From contig CAWJBD010000011.1 in assembly GCA_963841045.1 (NCBI GenBank), positions 29,492 through 93,491 on the forward strand: a DNA stretch of 64,000 nucleotides, given 5' to 3'. Source of the DNA: Aalborgiella sp963841045 (GTDB lineage: Bacteria; Pseudomonadota; Gammaproteobacteria; Burkholderiales; Burkholderiaceae_C). A program made the translations under genes and the position numbers. Shown here one piece after another: positions 8,486-17,586 of this stretch (the first letter of the stretch is position 1; every line of letters starts with the position of its first letter). The notes under the pieces were generated by a model. It was not told where the DNA came from and made no database searches. It was given only the letters and a program-made list of their open reading frames with translations.

Positions 8486-10800
8486 AACAAACAAAACTTT
8501 CCGTCGCAATTGCGAGTAAACGATTGATTCGTAGCACTATGGTGCTGGCATCTAGCGCAATTTTTGGTATTTCAGCATGGGCTGTGACACCGTTTGCTGT
8601 GCGTGATATTCGACTTGAAGGCTTGCAACGTGTGGAACCCGGAACCATATTTGCAACCATACCATTTCGCATTGGCGATACCTATGATGATGGAAAAGGC
8701 TCAGATGCCATTCGTTCTCTATTTGCTTTGGGCTTATTTAAAGATGTGCGAATAGAAGCCAAAGATGGCGTGTTGATTGTGATTGTTGAAGAGCGTCCTA
8801 CCATAGCCAATGTTGAATTTTCCGGGGCCAAGGAATTTGACAAGGAAGCACTTATCAAATCATTGCGTGAAATTGGTTTGTCAGATGGACAACCCTTTGA
8901 TAAAGCTTTAGCAGACAAGGCGGAGCGTGCTCTTAAGCAGCAATATGCTGCACGAAGTATGTACGCGGTAGAAGTGACAACAACTTTGACGCCGATAGAG
9001 CGCAACAGAGTCAATTTAACTTTCAGTGTCGTAGAAGGTGATGTTGCCAAGATTAAAGAAATAAAGATCACTGGCAACAAAGCTTACAGTGAATCGACTT
9101 TACGTGGCTTATTTGATTTGGACACTGGCGGTCTGCTGAGCTGGTACACCAAGAGTGACCGTTATACCAAGGCAAAACTGAATGCCGATATCGAAACTCT
9201 GAAATCGTATTATTTGTCACGCGGCTATTTGGAGTTCAGGGTTGATTCAAACCAAGTGGACATATCTGCTGATAAAAAAGACGTCATCATCACAATCAAC
9301 GTCACTGAAGGTGAACGTTTTGTCATTTCTGGCATTAAGTTGACAGGTAACTATTTGGGTAAAGAAGCCCACTTTAAAACGCTTGTACAAATTGCAGTTG
9401 ACCAAGAATACAACGCAGACAAAATTGCGCAAACCAATCGTGCTTTTACAAATTACTTTGGTGATTTTGGTTTTGCTTTTGCAAGAGTGGAAGTCAAGCC
9501 TGAAATAGACCGCAAAAACAATAAAGTGGCATTAACAATCAATGCCGAACCCGGGCAACGTGCTTATGTGCGACGCATCAATATAGCGGGCAATAACAAA
9601 ACGCGTGACGAGGTGATTCGCCGTGAATTCCGTCAATTTGAAACGTCCTGGTATGACGGTGAAAAATTGCGCAGTTCGAGAGACCGCGTGGATAGATTGG
9701 GATATTTCAAAGATGTTCAAATCGAAACTTTAGAAATTCCAGGCAATCCCGATCAAGTTGATATTCTGATGACAGTTGTTGAAAAACCGACAGGTAATCT
9801 GAGCTTGGGTGCGGGCTACAACACTTCTGACAAGTTGTCGTTCCAATTTGGTATCAAACAAGATAATATTTTTGGCTCAGGTAATTATTTAGGCGTTGAT
9901 GTCAATACCAGTAAACTGAACCGCACGGCAGTGCTGACCACGATTGATCCCTATTTCACGCAAGATGGCGTATCACGCTCTTTGGATGCATACTACAGAA
10001 CCACTCGACCAACCACTGCCGTTGACTCAGATTACAGACTTTTAACAATAGGCAGTAGCTTGAAGTTTGGTTTACCCATTAGTCCGACAGATACCATTTA
10101 TTTAGGTGGTGGCATAGAGCGTAACAAAATAGTTGATGGTACCAATTTGCCTCAAGTTTATAAAGACTATGCTGAACAATTTGGCTCTACCAGTGATTCA
10201 GTACCGCTGACCATCGGCTGGTCTCGTGATGACAGAGACAGTGCATTGACGCCCAACTCAGGCAAATTGCAAAGACTTGCTGCCGAATGGAGTCCGGCTG
10301 GCGATGTGAAATACGTTAAAGCTGTCGCACAGTACCAGCAATATATTCCTTTAAACAAACAATTTACCTTGGCTTTTAATGGAGAAGTAAATTGGGGCAA
10401 AGGTTTGAGTGGCAGACCATTCCCGGTATTTAAGAATTCATATTCAGGTGGTTTGGGATCAGTGCGTGGTTTTGAATCATCATCTTTAGGTGCAATTGAT
10501 GCGATTTCTGGCAACCCAATTGGTGGGCCGAAAAAAGTGACTTTGAACGCCGAGTTTTTGACGCCATTTCCAGGGGCTGGTAACGATAAATCGTTGCGTT
10601 TGTTTGCATTCTTTGATGCTGGCAATGTATTTGCTGAAAGTGAAAAGGTTAGCTTTAGCTCACTGCGCACTTCTGTGGGTGTAGGTATCAATTGGATATC
10701 ACCTATTGGACCGCTGCGCATTTCGTATGCCAAACCGTTGCGTACCGAGGCTTCGGATAAAATAGAGAAATTCCAATTCAGTATTGGTACTGCGTTCTAG
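8482..10800 (+). CDS. bamA: Outer membrane protein assembly factor BamA
   Basis: BamA is the Omp85 core of the BAM complex, which folds and inserts beta-barrel proteins in the outer membrane. The 772-residue product has a signal peptide (hydrophobic to about residue 35, ending near SAWA), five POTRA domains starting at VRDIRLEGLQRVEPGTIF, and a C-terminal 16-strand barrel. The Omp85 motif VRGFESSSLG is visible, and the last residue is Phe (FSIGTAF), the usual barrel end. It overlaps rseP by four bases. Confidence 0.97.
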   Translation: MKQTKLSVAIASKRLIRSTMVLASSAIFGISAWAVTPFAVRDIRLEGLQRVEPGTIFATIPFRIGDTYDDGKGSDAIRSLFALGLFKDVRIEAKDGVLIVIVEERPTIANVEFSGAKEFDKEALIKSLREIGLSDGQPFDKALADKAERALKQQYAARSMYAVEVTTTLTPIERNRVNLTFSVVEGDVAKIKEIKITGNKAYSESTLRGLFDLDTGGLLSWYTKSDRYTKAKLNADIETLKSYYLSRGYLEFRVDSNQVDISADKKDVIITINVTEGERFVISGIKLTGNYLGKEAHFKTLVQIAVDQEYNADKIAQTNRAFTNYFGDFGFAFARVEVKPEIDRKNNKVALTINAEPGQRAYVRRINIAGNNKTRDEVIRREFRQFETSWYDGEKLRSSRDRVDRLGYFKDVQIETLEIPGNPDQVDILMTVVEKPTGNLSLGAGYNTSDKLSFQFGIKQDNIFGSGNYLGVDVNTSKLNRTAVLTTIDPYFTQDGVSRSLDAYYRTTRPTTAVDSDYRLLTIGSSLKFGLPISPTDTIYLGGGIERNKIVDGTNLPQVYKDYAEQFGSTSDSVPLTIGWSRDDRDSALTPNSGKLQRLAAEWSPAGDVKYVKAVAQYQQYIPLNKQFTLAFNGEVNWGKGLSGRPFPVFKNSYSGGLGSVRGFESSSLGAIDAISGNPIGGPKKVTLNAEFLTPFPGAGNDKSLRLFAFFDAGNVFAESEKVSFSSLRTSVGVGINWISPIGPLRISYAKPLRTEASDKIEKFQFSIGTAF

Positions 10801-10853
10801 AGCGGTTAAACAGAGTTTTTCACAACATCGAATTTATTAAGAGATTGAGCAAT

Positions 10854-11370
10854 ATGCAAATTATTTCCAGCAAAACGATATTGGTGACCTTGGCTTTGGT
10901 TACCGCCAGTTTTTCGATGTCCGCTATTCGCACAAGAATTTAAAATTGGGTTCATCAACACTGATCGCATTTTTAGAGATGCCAATTCAGCCAAAGCAGC
11001 ACAAGCTAAGTTGGAGCAAGAATTTTCCCGCCGCGAAAAAGAGTTGAATGACTTAGGGTTACAAATTAAAGCTGCGGCAGATAAATTAGATAAAGATGCA
11101 CCTACTTTGTCTGAATCACAAAAAACCGCTCGCCAAAAACAAATTGTCGACCAAGACCGCGACTTTCAACGCAAGCGTCGTGAGTTCCAAGAAGACTTAA
11201 GCGCTCGAAAAAATGAAGAATTGCAGCAAGTTCTTGAACGCGCCAACAAGGTTGTGAAGCAAGTTGCCGAAGCAGAAAAATATGATCTGGTTTTACAAGA
11301 GGTTGTCTATATCAACCCTAAGCATGACATGACAGAAAAAGTATTGAAGGCTTTGAACGCAGCGAAATAA
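10854..11370 (+). CDS. skp: Periplasmic chaperone Skp/OmpH (frameshifted)
   Basis: Skp holds unfolded outer membrane proteins in the periplasm on their way to BamA. From the ATG at 10854 there is a signal peptide (ILVTLALVTASFSMSA) which runs into a stop. Removing one base around 10926-10931 joins it to AQEFKIGFINTDRIF and the long charged coiled coil that follows, giving about 171 residues, the normal OmpH/Skp size. The helical tentacle region is rich in Lys, Glu and Gln. It lies between bamA and lpxD as expected. The single extra base is probably a sequence error. Confidence 0.88.
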
Positions 11371-11446
11371 GTCGCTGGGTTTCAATAGTTTGCAAAACTC
11401 ATCTACATTTGATCTCATCTAAATCAATTCACTCCAGCAATAAAGT

Positions 11447-12475
11447 GTGTCTATTCAACTTGGTCAAATCGTTGAAATACTAGGCGGCAAGCTGCATGGT
11501 GATGCAACATGCGAAATTAAGGGGTTGGCTTCTCTGTTAGCGGCAGATGCTGGTCAAATTAGCTTTGTCAGCAACCAGAAGTATGAACAACAACTGGGTT
11601 CATGTAAGGCGGCTTGTGTCATCGTTGGTCCAAAATTAGAAAACATTGCCAAAGCACGGGGGCCATACATCGTCACCGAGCAACCTTATTTGTATTTTGC
11701 AAAGTTAACGCAATTGTGGTCACTCAGGCATTCTCCGCAGAAATACGCTTTCATCCATCCAACAGCCGTCATTGATGCTACCGCAGTGGTACATCCGTCA
11801 GCACACATAGGACCTTTGTGTGTGATTGAATCCAATGCAAAGATTGGAGCTAATTCGGTGTTGCAATCACGCGTGCATGTAGGACATGATTGTGTGATTG
11901 GTGCCGATTGTTTGTTACACCCAGGTGTGGTGATTGGAGCGGATGGTTTTGGTTTTGCTCCAGATGTTCAATCAACAGCAGTTGAGGCTGGAAAGAGCTC
12001 AGAACAACATCCCAAAATGCGTGAATGGGTGAAAATTGAACAATTGGGCGCGGTTGAAATCGGGAACAGAGTTGAGATTGGTGCCAATACATGCATAGAC
12101 CGTGGTGCTTTGGACAATACCATCATAGCTGAGGGTGTAAAGCTTGATAACTTGATTCAAATTGGTCATGGCACAAGAATTGGACAGCACACGGTTATTG
12201 CCGCTTCTACAGCTATTGCAGGTAGCACAGTGATCGGTGACTATTGCGTGATTGGTGGATCGGTGAGCATCGCAGGACATTTGTCCATCGCAGACCACGT
12301 GCAAATTTCGGGTGCATCTGTGGTGATACACAGTATTCACAAGCAAGGCGTTTATTCGGGTTTGTATCCTTTGGATGAGCACAAAGAATGGAGCAAAAAT
12401 GCAGCAGCATTGAAACAGTTGGCAGCTTTGCGAGAGCGCATCAGAGAATTAGAGAAATCTCTAAATCAAAAATAG
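11447..12475 (+). CDS. lpxD: UDP-3-O-acylglucosamine N-acyltransferase
   Basis: LpxD adds the second (N-linked) hydroxyacyl chain in lipid A synthesis, using acyl-ACP. The 342-residue product has the N-terminal uridine-binding domain (LGQIVEILGGKLHGD, then ASLLAADAGQISFVSN), followed by many left-handed beta-helix hexapeptide repeats ([IV]-G-x-x), including HVGHDCVIGADCLLHPGVVI with the catalytic-type His and GADGFGFAPD. It starts at GTG. The short C-terminal helix (LAALRERIRELEKSLNQ) is typical. Confidence 0.96.
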   Translation: MSIQLGQIVEILGGKLHGDATCEIKGLASLLAADAGQISFVSNQKYEQQLGSCKAACVIVGPKLENIAKARGPYIVTEQPYLYFAKLTQLWSLRHSPQKYAFIHPTAVIDATAVVHPSAHIGPLCVIESNAKIGANSVLQSRVHVGHDCVIGADCLLHPGVVIGADGFGFAPDVQSTAVEAGKSSEQHPKMREWVKIEQLGAVEIGNRVEIGANTCIDRGALDNTIIAEGVKLDNLIQIGHGTRIGQHTVIAASTAIAGSTVIGDYCVIGGSVSIAGHLSIADHVQISGASVVIHSIHKQGVYSGLYPLDEHKEWSKNAAALKQLAALRERIRELEKSLNQK

Positions 12476-12507
12476 ATTCATAACAGTTAAGAAAGACAAC
12501 AATCACC

Positions 12508-12957
12508 ATGATGGACATTCACCAAATTCTCAAACAACTTCCGCATCGCTATCCTTTTGTGTTGGTCGATCGAGTTACAGAAATTGAAAAAGGCAAATAT
12601 ATCAAAGGCTATAAGAATGTGTCTATCAACGAACCCTATTTTGTAGGGCATTTTCCTTACCATCCAGTGATGCCAGGGGTGTTGATTGTCGAGGCTTTGG
12701 CGCAGACGGCTGCGCTCTTAGGGTTTGATACTTTGGGTGTCACGCCAGATGACAAAACGCTGTTTTATTTTGCAAGCATTGACGGTGTTCGATTCAAAAA
12801 GCCAGTGTCCCCCGGAGATCAACTCTGGTTGGAAATGCATGTTGATCGGGTTCGTTCTGGTATGTGGAAATTCAAAGGGCACGCTTCAGTCGATGGCGAA
12901 GTGGTGACTGAAGCCGAAATCATGTGCACCATACGACAAGTGGGTGAAGGCGATTGA
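12508..12957 (+). CDS. fabZ: 3-hydroxyacyl-ACP dehydratase FabZ
   Basis: FabZ dehydrates beta-hydroxyacyl-ACP in type II fatty acid elongation. It competes with LpxA for hydroxyacyl-ACP and so balances phospholipid against lipid A. The 149-residue hot-dog protein shows LKQLPHRYPFVLVDRV, and the catalytic His and Glu in GHFPYHPVMPGVLIVEALAQ. Two ATG codons are adjacent (12508 and 12511); either could start. It overlaps the TTG start of lpxA by four bases. Confidence 0.97.
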   Translation: MMDIHQILKQLPHRYPFVLVDRVTEIEKGKYIKGYKNVSINEPYFVGHFPYHPVMPGVLIVEALAQTAALLGFDTLGVTPDDKTLFYFASIDGVRFKKPVSPGDQLWLEMHVDRVRSGMWKFKGHASVDGEVVTEAEIMCTIRQVGEGD

Positions 12958-13736
12958 TACATTCCACCGCCATCGTTGATGCCAATGCTGTTTTGCACAG
13001 CAGTGTAGAGGTCGGTCCTTATACGGTGATTGGTCCGCACGTGCGCATAGGTGCAGGTACACGTGTTGGCGCGCATTGTGTTATTGAAGGTCACACCACC
13101 ATAGGGTGCGACAACCACATCTTTCAATTTAATTCATTGGGTGCTATTCCTCAGGATAAAAAATACGCCGGTGAACCCTGTGAGTTGCACATTGGCAATC
13201 GAAACACCATTCGTGAATTTTGCACTTTCAACATTGGCAGTCCTGGCGATGCCGGTGTGACACGCGTGGGTGATGACAATTGGATCATGGCCTATGTTCA
13301 CATTGCGCATGATTGCCAAGTGGGTAACAAAACTATTTTGGCGAATAACACCACTTTGGGAGGTCATGTGCATTTGGCGGACTGGGTTATCGTTGGTGGT
13401 CTGACTGGTATTCATCAATTTGTGAAAGTTGGTGCACATGCCATGGTTGGTTTTTCCAGTGCGGTAACCAAAGATGTACCACCTTTCATGATGGCGGATG
13501 GCAACCCATTGGCCGTGCGTGGCTTTAATATTGAGGGATTGCGCCGTCGTCAATTCAGCGCAGAACGCATCGCTGCCATCAAGCAAATGCATAAATTAAT
13601 GTACCGCATAGACCAGACAATGGCGAAGGCTGTTGAAGACATGAAAGTGCTAGCTGCTGCAACACCTGAAGCTGCTGATGACATTGTGTTGATGCTTGAT
13701 TTCATTGCAGCAAGCGCACGTGGTGTTGCCAGATAA
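12954..13736 (+). CDS. lpxA: UDP-N-acetylglucosamine acyltransferase
   Basis: LpxA catalyses the first step of lipid A synthesis, acylating UDP-GlcNAc at O-3. The 260-residue product is a hexapeptide-repeat beta-helix beginning IHSTAIVDANAVLHSSVEV, with the conserved IREFCTFNIGS and the catalytic His segment MAYVHIAHDCQVGN, then GGLTGIHQFVKVGAHAMVG, and a C-terminal helical region. The start is TTG at 12954 inside the fabZ stop (TTGA overlap), which suggests coupled translation. Confidence 0.97.
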   Translation: MIHSTAIVDANAVLHSSVEVGPYTVIGPHVRIGAGTRVGAHCVIEGHTTIGCDNHIFQFNSLGAIPQDKKYAGEPCELHIGNRNTIREFCTFNIGSPGDAGVTRVGDDNWIMAYVHIAHDCQVGNKTILANNTTLGGHVHLADWVIVGGLTGIHQFVKVGAHAMVGFSSAVTKDVPPFMMADGNPLAVRGFNIEGLRRRQFSAERIAAIKQMHKLMYRIDQTMAKAVEDMKVLAAATPEAADDIVLMLDFIAASARGVAR

Positions 13737-13784
13737 ATCGCCTGCTGAATTTGTTGTTCGCAAAATAGGCTTATTAGGCGCAAG

Positions 13785-15009
13785 GTGAATCACAAACTGC
13801 AAACAACATCGCCCACCATCGCCATGGTGGCAGGTGAAACATCTGGCGATTTGCTGGCTGGGCTTTTGTTGGATGGCATCAATCTACGGTGGCCACATGT
13901 GCAAGCAGTGGGTATTGGCGGTGCACAAATGAAAGCGCGCGGATTTTCTGCTTGGTGGCCCAGTGAAAAATTAGCGGTATTTGGCTATGTCGATGCGCTG
14001 CTGCATTACCGTGAAATATCGGGCATTCGAAAACAACTCAAAGCCAAACTCATTGCCAACCCACCCGATGTGTTTATTGGTGTGGATGCGCCAGATTTCA
14101 ATTTGGATTTGGAAGCGGATTTACGCGCCAATGGCATTAAAACAGTGCATTTTGTTTGCCCGTCAATCTGGGCATGGCGCGCAAAGCGGGTTGAAAAGCT
14201 GAAAAAAAGTTGCGACCACGTCTTGTGCATTTACCCGTTTGAGCCTGCATTGCTGGCGCAACATGGCATAGCAGCCACCTATGTGGGGCATCCACTGGCG
14301 TCAGTGATACCGATTGTCCCCGATAAATTCATGGCTCGACAAAAGCTTGGTTTGCAGAACGACGATAGAGTCATCGCCGTCTTGCCAGGTAGCCGCTTGT
14401 CAGAGATTAAACACCTTGCTCCAAGATATTTTAAGGCTGTAGCCGGCATGAATAATGCCTGTGCTGCTATGAAATTTATAGTACCTTCGATTCCTAAATT
14501 CATACCATTGCTTAAGCAAATAGCCAATAGACTGCGGTGTCGCAGATCTGGTGCAAATCATCGAAGGACAATCGCATCTGGCTTTAGAAGCCTGTGATGT
14601 GACCTTGATCACCAGTGGCACTGCCACACTGGAGGCCGCATTGTACAAACGACCCATGGTCATCGCATACGCGCTCAATGGTTTGTCCTACCAAATCATG
14701 AAGCGAAAAAAATTGCAGCCATGGGTTGGTCTTCCTAATATATTGAGCCAACAATTTGTCGTGCCTGAATTGTTGCAAGACGCTGCCACACCCGAGGCAC
14801 TGGCGACTGCTACATTGGCATGGTTTGATGCGCCTGAAAAAGTTGCAGAATTGGAGCGACAATTTACCGAACTGCATCACCAACTCAAACGCAATACTTC
14901 AGAACTCGCAGCCCATGCCATTAGCCAAGTCCTCCAAGCCCTGCCAAGCTTGACTGAAAAAGCACCACTTAAATCCAAAGCAGTGAGGAAGCGCACTGCT
15001 TCTTTGTGA
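13785..15009 (+). CDS. lpxB: Lipid A disaccharide synthase (frameshifted; contains a repeat copy)
   Basis: LpxB joins UDP-diacylglucosamine and lipid X to form the lipid A disaccharide. The N-terminal part has MVAGETSGDLLAG, GVDAPDFNLDLE, CPSIWAWR and VLPGSRLSEIKHL. From about 14530-14537 the reading continues in another frame with GVADLVQIIEGQSHLAL and TSGTATLEAAL. One extra base explains the break. The reconstructed protein is about 407 residues, slightly longer than usual because of a basic tail. Residues 215-234 (YFKAVAGMNNACAAMKFIVP) are encoded by a copy of the window's interspersed repeat, aligned without a gap with the usual LpxB segment. It starts at GTG and overlaps rnhB by four bases. 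Confidence 0.92.
14427..14482 (+). repeat. Interspersed repeat copy R1 (forward, inside lpxB)
   Basis: AGGCTGTAGCCGGC is a 14/14 match to the repeat core, and GCTATGAAATTTATAG matches the terminal hairpin, with the same spacing as intergenic copies and no gap. The consensus TAG in this frame has become TGT, so the lpxB frame stays open through the copy. Confidence 0.85.
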
Positions 15010-15632
15010 AGGGTTTATTGAAAGCCGAGCAAGTTGCATTGTCTTGGGATACGCCGGGATTGGTAGCAGGCGTTGATGAAGCTGGGCGCGGCCCTTTGGC
15101 TGGTCCCGTGTTTGCAGCGGCGGTGATTTTGGATGATTTAAAGCCCATTAAAGGCTTGGCCGATTCGAAAACCTTGACAGCCAAAAAGCGCGACAAGCTG
15201 TACGATGAAATCCGCGCCAAAGCATTGTGTTGCTCAGTAGCGCAGGCCAGTACCGAGGAAGTGGATGCGCTGAATATCTTGCAAGCCACCATGCTGGCAA
15301 TGCAACGTGCCGTCGATGGTTTGCGACTCAAACCTGTCAAGGTGTTGGTGGATGGCAACCGCATTCCGAAATTGGATGTATTGGCAGAGGCTATCGTCAA
15401 GGGCGACAGCAAAGTGCAAGCCATTTCAGCTGCCAGTATTTTGGCCAAAGTCAGCCGTGACCGTTGGTGCAGCGATTTGCATGCGCAGTTTCCAAACTAT
15501 GGTTTTGACCAACACAAAGGTTATGGCACAGCGCAACACATGGCTGCTCTGAAAGAGTTTGGACCCTGTCCAGAGCACCGCACCAGTTTTGCACCGGTGA
15601 CGGCTGTATTGCACTTAAAAGAACAACAATGA
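15006..15632 (+). CDS. rnhB: Ribonuclease HII
   Basis: RNase HII removes ribonucleotides from RNA-DNA hybrids and misincorporated ribonucleotides from DNA. The 208-residue product has the type 2 signature VAGVDEAGRGPLAGPV with the first catalytic Asp and Glu, VLVDGNRIP, and SAASILAKVSRDR with the later acidic and basic residues. It starts at GTG within the lpxB stop (GTGA) and overlaps the next gene by ATGA, so three genes are tightly coupled. Confidence 0.96.
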   Translation: MKGLLKAEQVALSWDTPGLVAGVDEAGRGPLAGPVFAAAVILDDLKPIKGLADSKTLTAKKRDKLYDEIRAKALCCSVAQASTEEVDALNILQATMLAMQRAVDGLRLKPVKVLVDGNRIPKLDVLAEAIVKGDSKVQAISAASILAKVSRDRWCSDLHAQFPNYGFDQHKGYGTAQHMAALKEFGPCPEHRTSFAPVTAVLHLKEQQ

Positions 15633-16417
15633 GCACACCCAACATCACTCACATCACATCGCGCGACAATGCCTTGCTTAAAGAACTGCGTAAGCTCAGC
15701 ACAGACAGCACTGCATATCGCAAACAAGGACAAGTTTGGTTAGAGGGTGACCATTTGTGCAGGGCGGCTATAGAGCGTGGTGTGCAACCTGTCATGGCTG
15801 TATTTTTAGAGTCTTTTTGGCCTCTAGCCGGCGAATATATTGACTATGATGCTATTAAAAATATAGCAATAAAAAATTTCACGATTGCAGATAAATTGTG
15901 GCCAGAAATAAGCAGTCTTGAGTCACCCGCCAAAATGGGTTTTGTGATTGATTTACCCACTTCAATCGGTATTCAAGCATCTGTACCAACCCTTATCTTA
16001 GACCGGGTGCAAGATGCAGGTAATGTGGGCTCAATCTTGCGCAGTGCAGCGGCATTTGGTTTCAAGCAAGTGGTGGCATTGAAGGGTACAGCTGCCTTGT
16101 GGAGCCCTAAAGTTTTGCGCGCTGGCATGGGCGCTCATTTTGCATTGCAATTGTTTGAGAGTGCGACTGTGGATGATTTGGCAGTTTTGAAAATTCCTTT
16201 GGTCGTTACCAGTTCGCATCAAGGTGATTTTTTGCAGACAGTCAAACTACCCTCACCATGTGCATGGGTGATGGGACATGAAGGGCAGGGCGTTTGCAGT
16301 GAATTGCTTTCGCGCGCAGCGGTATCGGTACGCATCGGTCAACCAGGTGGTGAAGAATCCTTGAATGTGGCAGCAGCAGCAGCGATTTGTTTACACGCCA
16401 GCAGTGTGCAAAACTAA
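15629..16417 (+). CDS. SpoU/TrmH-family RNA 2'-O-methyltransferase (contains a repeat copy)
   Basis: This SPOUT-class enzyme uses S-adenosylmethionine to methylate a ribose in rRNA or tRNA; the exact target is not visible. The 262-residue product has the family's three motifs: LILDRVQDAGNVGSILRSA, VMGHEGQGV, and VRIGQPGGEESLNVAAAAA at the trefoil knot. An N-terminal RNA-binding domain (about residues 1-110) precedes them. Within it, residues 62-80 are encoded by a copy of the interspersed repeat. It overlaps rnhB by ATGA and converges with rlmB 18 nt away. Confidence 0.9.
   Translation: MSTPNITHITSRDNALLKELRKLSTDSTAYRKQGQVWLEGDHLCRAAIERGVQPVMAVFLESFWPLAGEYIDYDAIKNIAIKNFTIADKLWPEISSLESPAKMGFVIDLPTSIGIQASVPTLILDRVQDAGNVGSILRSAAAFGFKQVVALKGTAALWSPKVLRAGMGAHFALQLFESATVDDLAVLKIPLVVTSSHQGDFLQTVKLPSPCAWVMGHEGQGVCSELLSRAAVSVRIGQPGGEESLNVAAAAAICLHASSVQN
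15814..15868 (+). repeat. Interspersed repeat copy R2 (forward, inside the SpoU methylase)
   Basis: TTTTTGGCCTCTAGCCGGCG matches the first half of the repeat with one mismatch in the core, and GCTATTAAAAATATAGC is the terminal hairpin. The copy is gapless against the consensus and is read in the same frame as R1. The consensus TAG has become TAT here. Confidence 0.8.
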
Positions 16418-16435
16418 ATCTCGATTTTTACTTTT

Positions 16436-17218
16436 TTATGATGTCGTACGCTGGCGCAAAGCCTCGTACAAGCACACGCCACTGGCTACAGAGACATTCA
16501 AACTTTCAACCGCCCCTTGCATGGGAATGCTGATGAGCTCATCGCATGTTTTGGCAGTGAGTTGTCGAATACCGTCACCCTCAGCCCCCAGCACCAAAGC
16601 AACGGGTCCTTTGAGGTCGGCTTGGTATAAATTTTTTGTGGCTTGATCGCTGGTGCCAATCACCCAAATGTTGCGTTCTTTGAGTTCATTCAAAGTGCGT
16701 GCCAAGTTGGTCACCATGAAGTAGGGCACGGTTTCAGCCGCGCCACTGGCTACTTTGGCAACAGTCGCGTTGATGCCTGCGGCATTGTCTTTGGGGGCAA
16801 TGACGGCATGCACGCCAGCACCGTCTGCCACACGCAAACACGCGCCCAAATTGTGTGGATCAGTCACTCCATCCAGCACCAAAATTAATGGGTTGTCGCT
16901 TAACTTGCGTTCGGCGACGGCTGTTGATTCATGCCTATGTTCTAGATTTTCCAACAACTCATCCAATGAATGGACTTGCACAATCTCTTGCACTTTGGCC
17001 ACCACACCTTGATGACCATGACCACCAGCCAGTTTGACCAAGCGTTCATTATCCGACTCAATCAATCGCATGCCCATGTCGGAGGCTTTGGCCACAAACT
17101 GCCGCATGCGTGCATCTTTGCGCGAAGTGTCGTAATAGATTTCAATCACCGATTTGGGTGAGGTTTTAAGCCGAACATTGATGGCATGAAAGCCGAAGAG
17201 AACTTTTTGTGATGACAT
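16436..17218 (-). CDS. rlmB: 23S rRNA (guanosine-2'-O-)-methyltransferase RlmB
   Basis: RlmB methylates G2251 of 23S rRNA in the peptidyl transferase P loop. The 260-residue product starts SSQKVLFGFHAINVRL and has the SpoU motifs LVLDGVTDPHNLGACLR, LVLGAEGDGIR and ISIPMQGAVESLNVSVA. The frame is open upstream for 37 more codons, but homologues begin at the ATG at 17218, and the upstream part overlaps the region before the glycine riboswitch. It converges on the neighbouring SpoU methylase, so two paralogues lie tail to tail. Confidence 0.94.
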   Translation of the reverse strand: MSSQKVLFGFHAINVRLKTSPKSVIEIYYDTSRKDARMRQFVAKASDMGMRLIESDNERLVKLAGGHGHQGVVAKVQEIVQVHSLDELLENLEHRHESTAVAERKLSDNPLILVLDGVTDPHNLGACLRVADGAGVHAVIAPKDNAAGINATVAKVASGAAETVPYFMVTNLARTLNELKERNIWVIGTSDQATKNLYQADLKGPVALVLGAEGDGIRQLTAKTCDELISIPMQGAVESLNVSVASGVCLYEALRQRTTS

Positions 17219-17305
17219 GGCTAGATTATCGGGCGTTTTATCGGGTGTTTGTATGCGGACTTTTGCAACTCGGGGCGAATTGATGCTTGAATTGGGTAGA
17301 ATCAG

Positions 17306-17414
17306 CTTGTCAGGAGAGCGTTGGTTCAATTTCCGATGCGATACAGACTAACCGCCGAAGGCGCAGGTGATATCTTTTCAATCACTGAACGCTCAGGCAC
17401 AAAGGACTGACAAG
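17306..17414 (+). ncRNA. Glycine riboswitch, aptamer 1
   Basis: CTTGTCA (17306-17312) pairs perfectly with TGACAAG (17408-17414) to form P1. Inside are the conserved glycine aptamer segments GGAGAGCG, CCGCCGAAGGCGCA and CGCTCAGGCACAAAGGAC in the right order. It lies upstream of gcvT on the same strand. Glycine binding would be expected to turn on the cleavage system. Confidence 0.93.
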
Positions 17415-17439
17415 ACGCAAAGTGGTTGGCACTTTGCGT
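17415..17439 (+). other. Hairpin linker between the two glycine aptamers
   Basis: ACGCAAAGT (17415-17423) and ACTTTGCGT (17431-17439) form a perfect 9-bp stem with a 7-nt loop. Tandem glycine riboswitches usually have a much shorter unstructured or kink-turn linker, so a full hairpin at this place is unusual. Its effect on coupling of the aptamers is unknown. Confidence 0.8.
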
Positions 17440-17440
17440 T

Positions 17441-17583
17441 CCTTGCTGGAGAGAGGTGGCTCGTTGAAGTCACCCACCGAAGGAGCAAACGCAGCAATAC
17501 CCAATGTTTGGGCAAGTTGTGTGAATCTCTCAGGTAGAGTGGACAGCTGGGGCAAAAGTTTATTACTTGCTTGCCCTAGGAGT
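17441..17583 (+). ncRNA. Glycine riboswitch, aptamer 2 and likely expression platform
   Basis: The second aptamer shows GGAGAG, CACCGAAGGAGCAA and AATCTCTCAGGTAGAGTGGACAG. Just after it GGGCAA (17551-17556 region) can pair with TTGCCC (17571-17576), immediately before the TAGGAG ribosome site of gcvT. That arrangement suggests control at translation initiation rather than by a terminator, since no T-run follows. The switching mechanism is inference. Confidence 0.88.
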
Positions 17584-17586
17584 TTT

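Noticed and set aside
17297..17302. TAGAAT as a promoter -10 for the gcv operon
   Set aside because: A start 6-8 nt downstream would cut into riboswitch P1, and no -35 hexamer lies at the right distance.
17219..17329. N-terminal extension of rlmB upstream of 17218
   Set aside because: The open frame continues, but homologues begin at the chosen ATG and the extension has no protein-like conservation; part of it overlaps the riboswitch.
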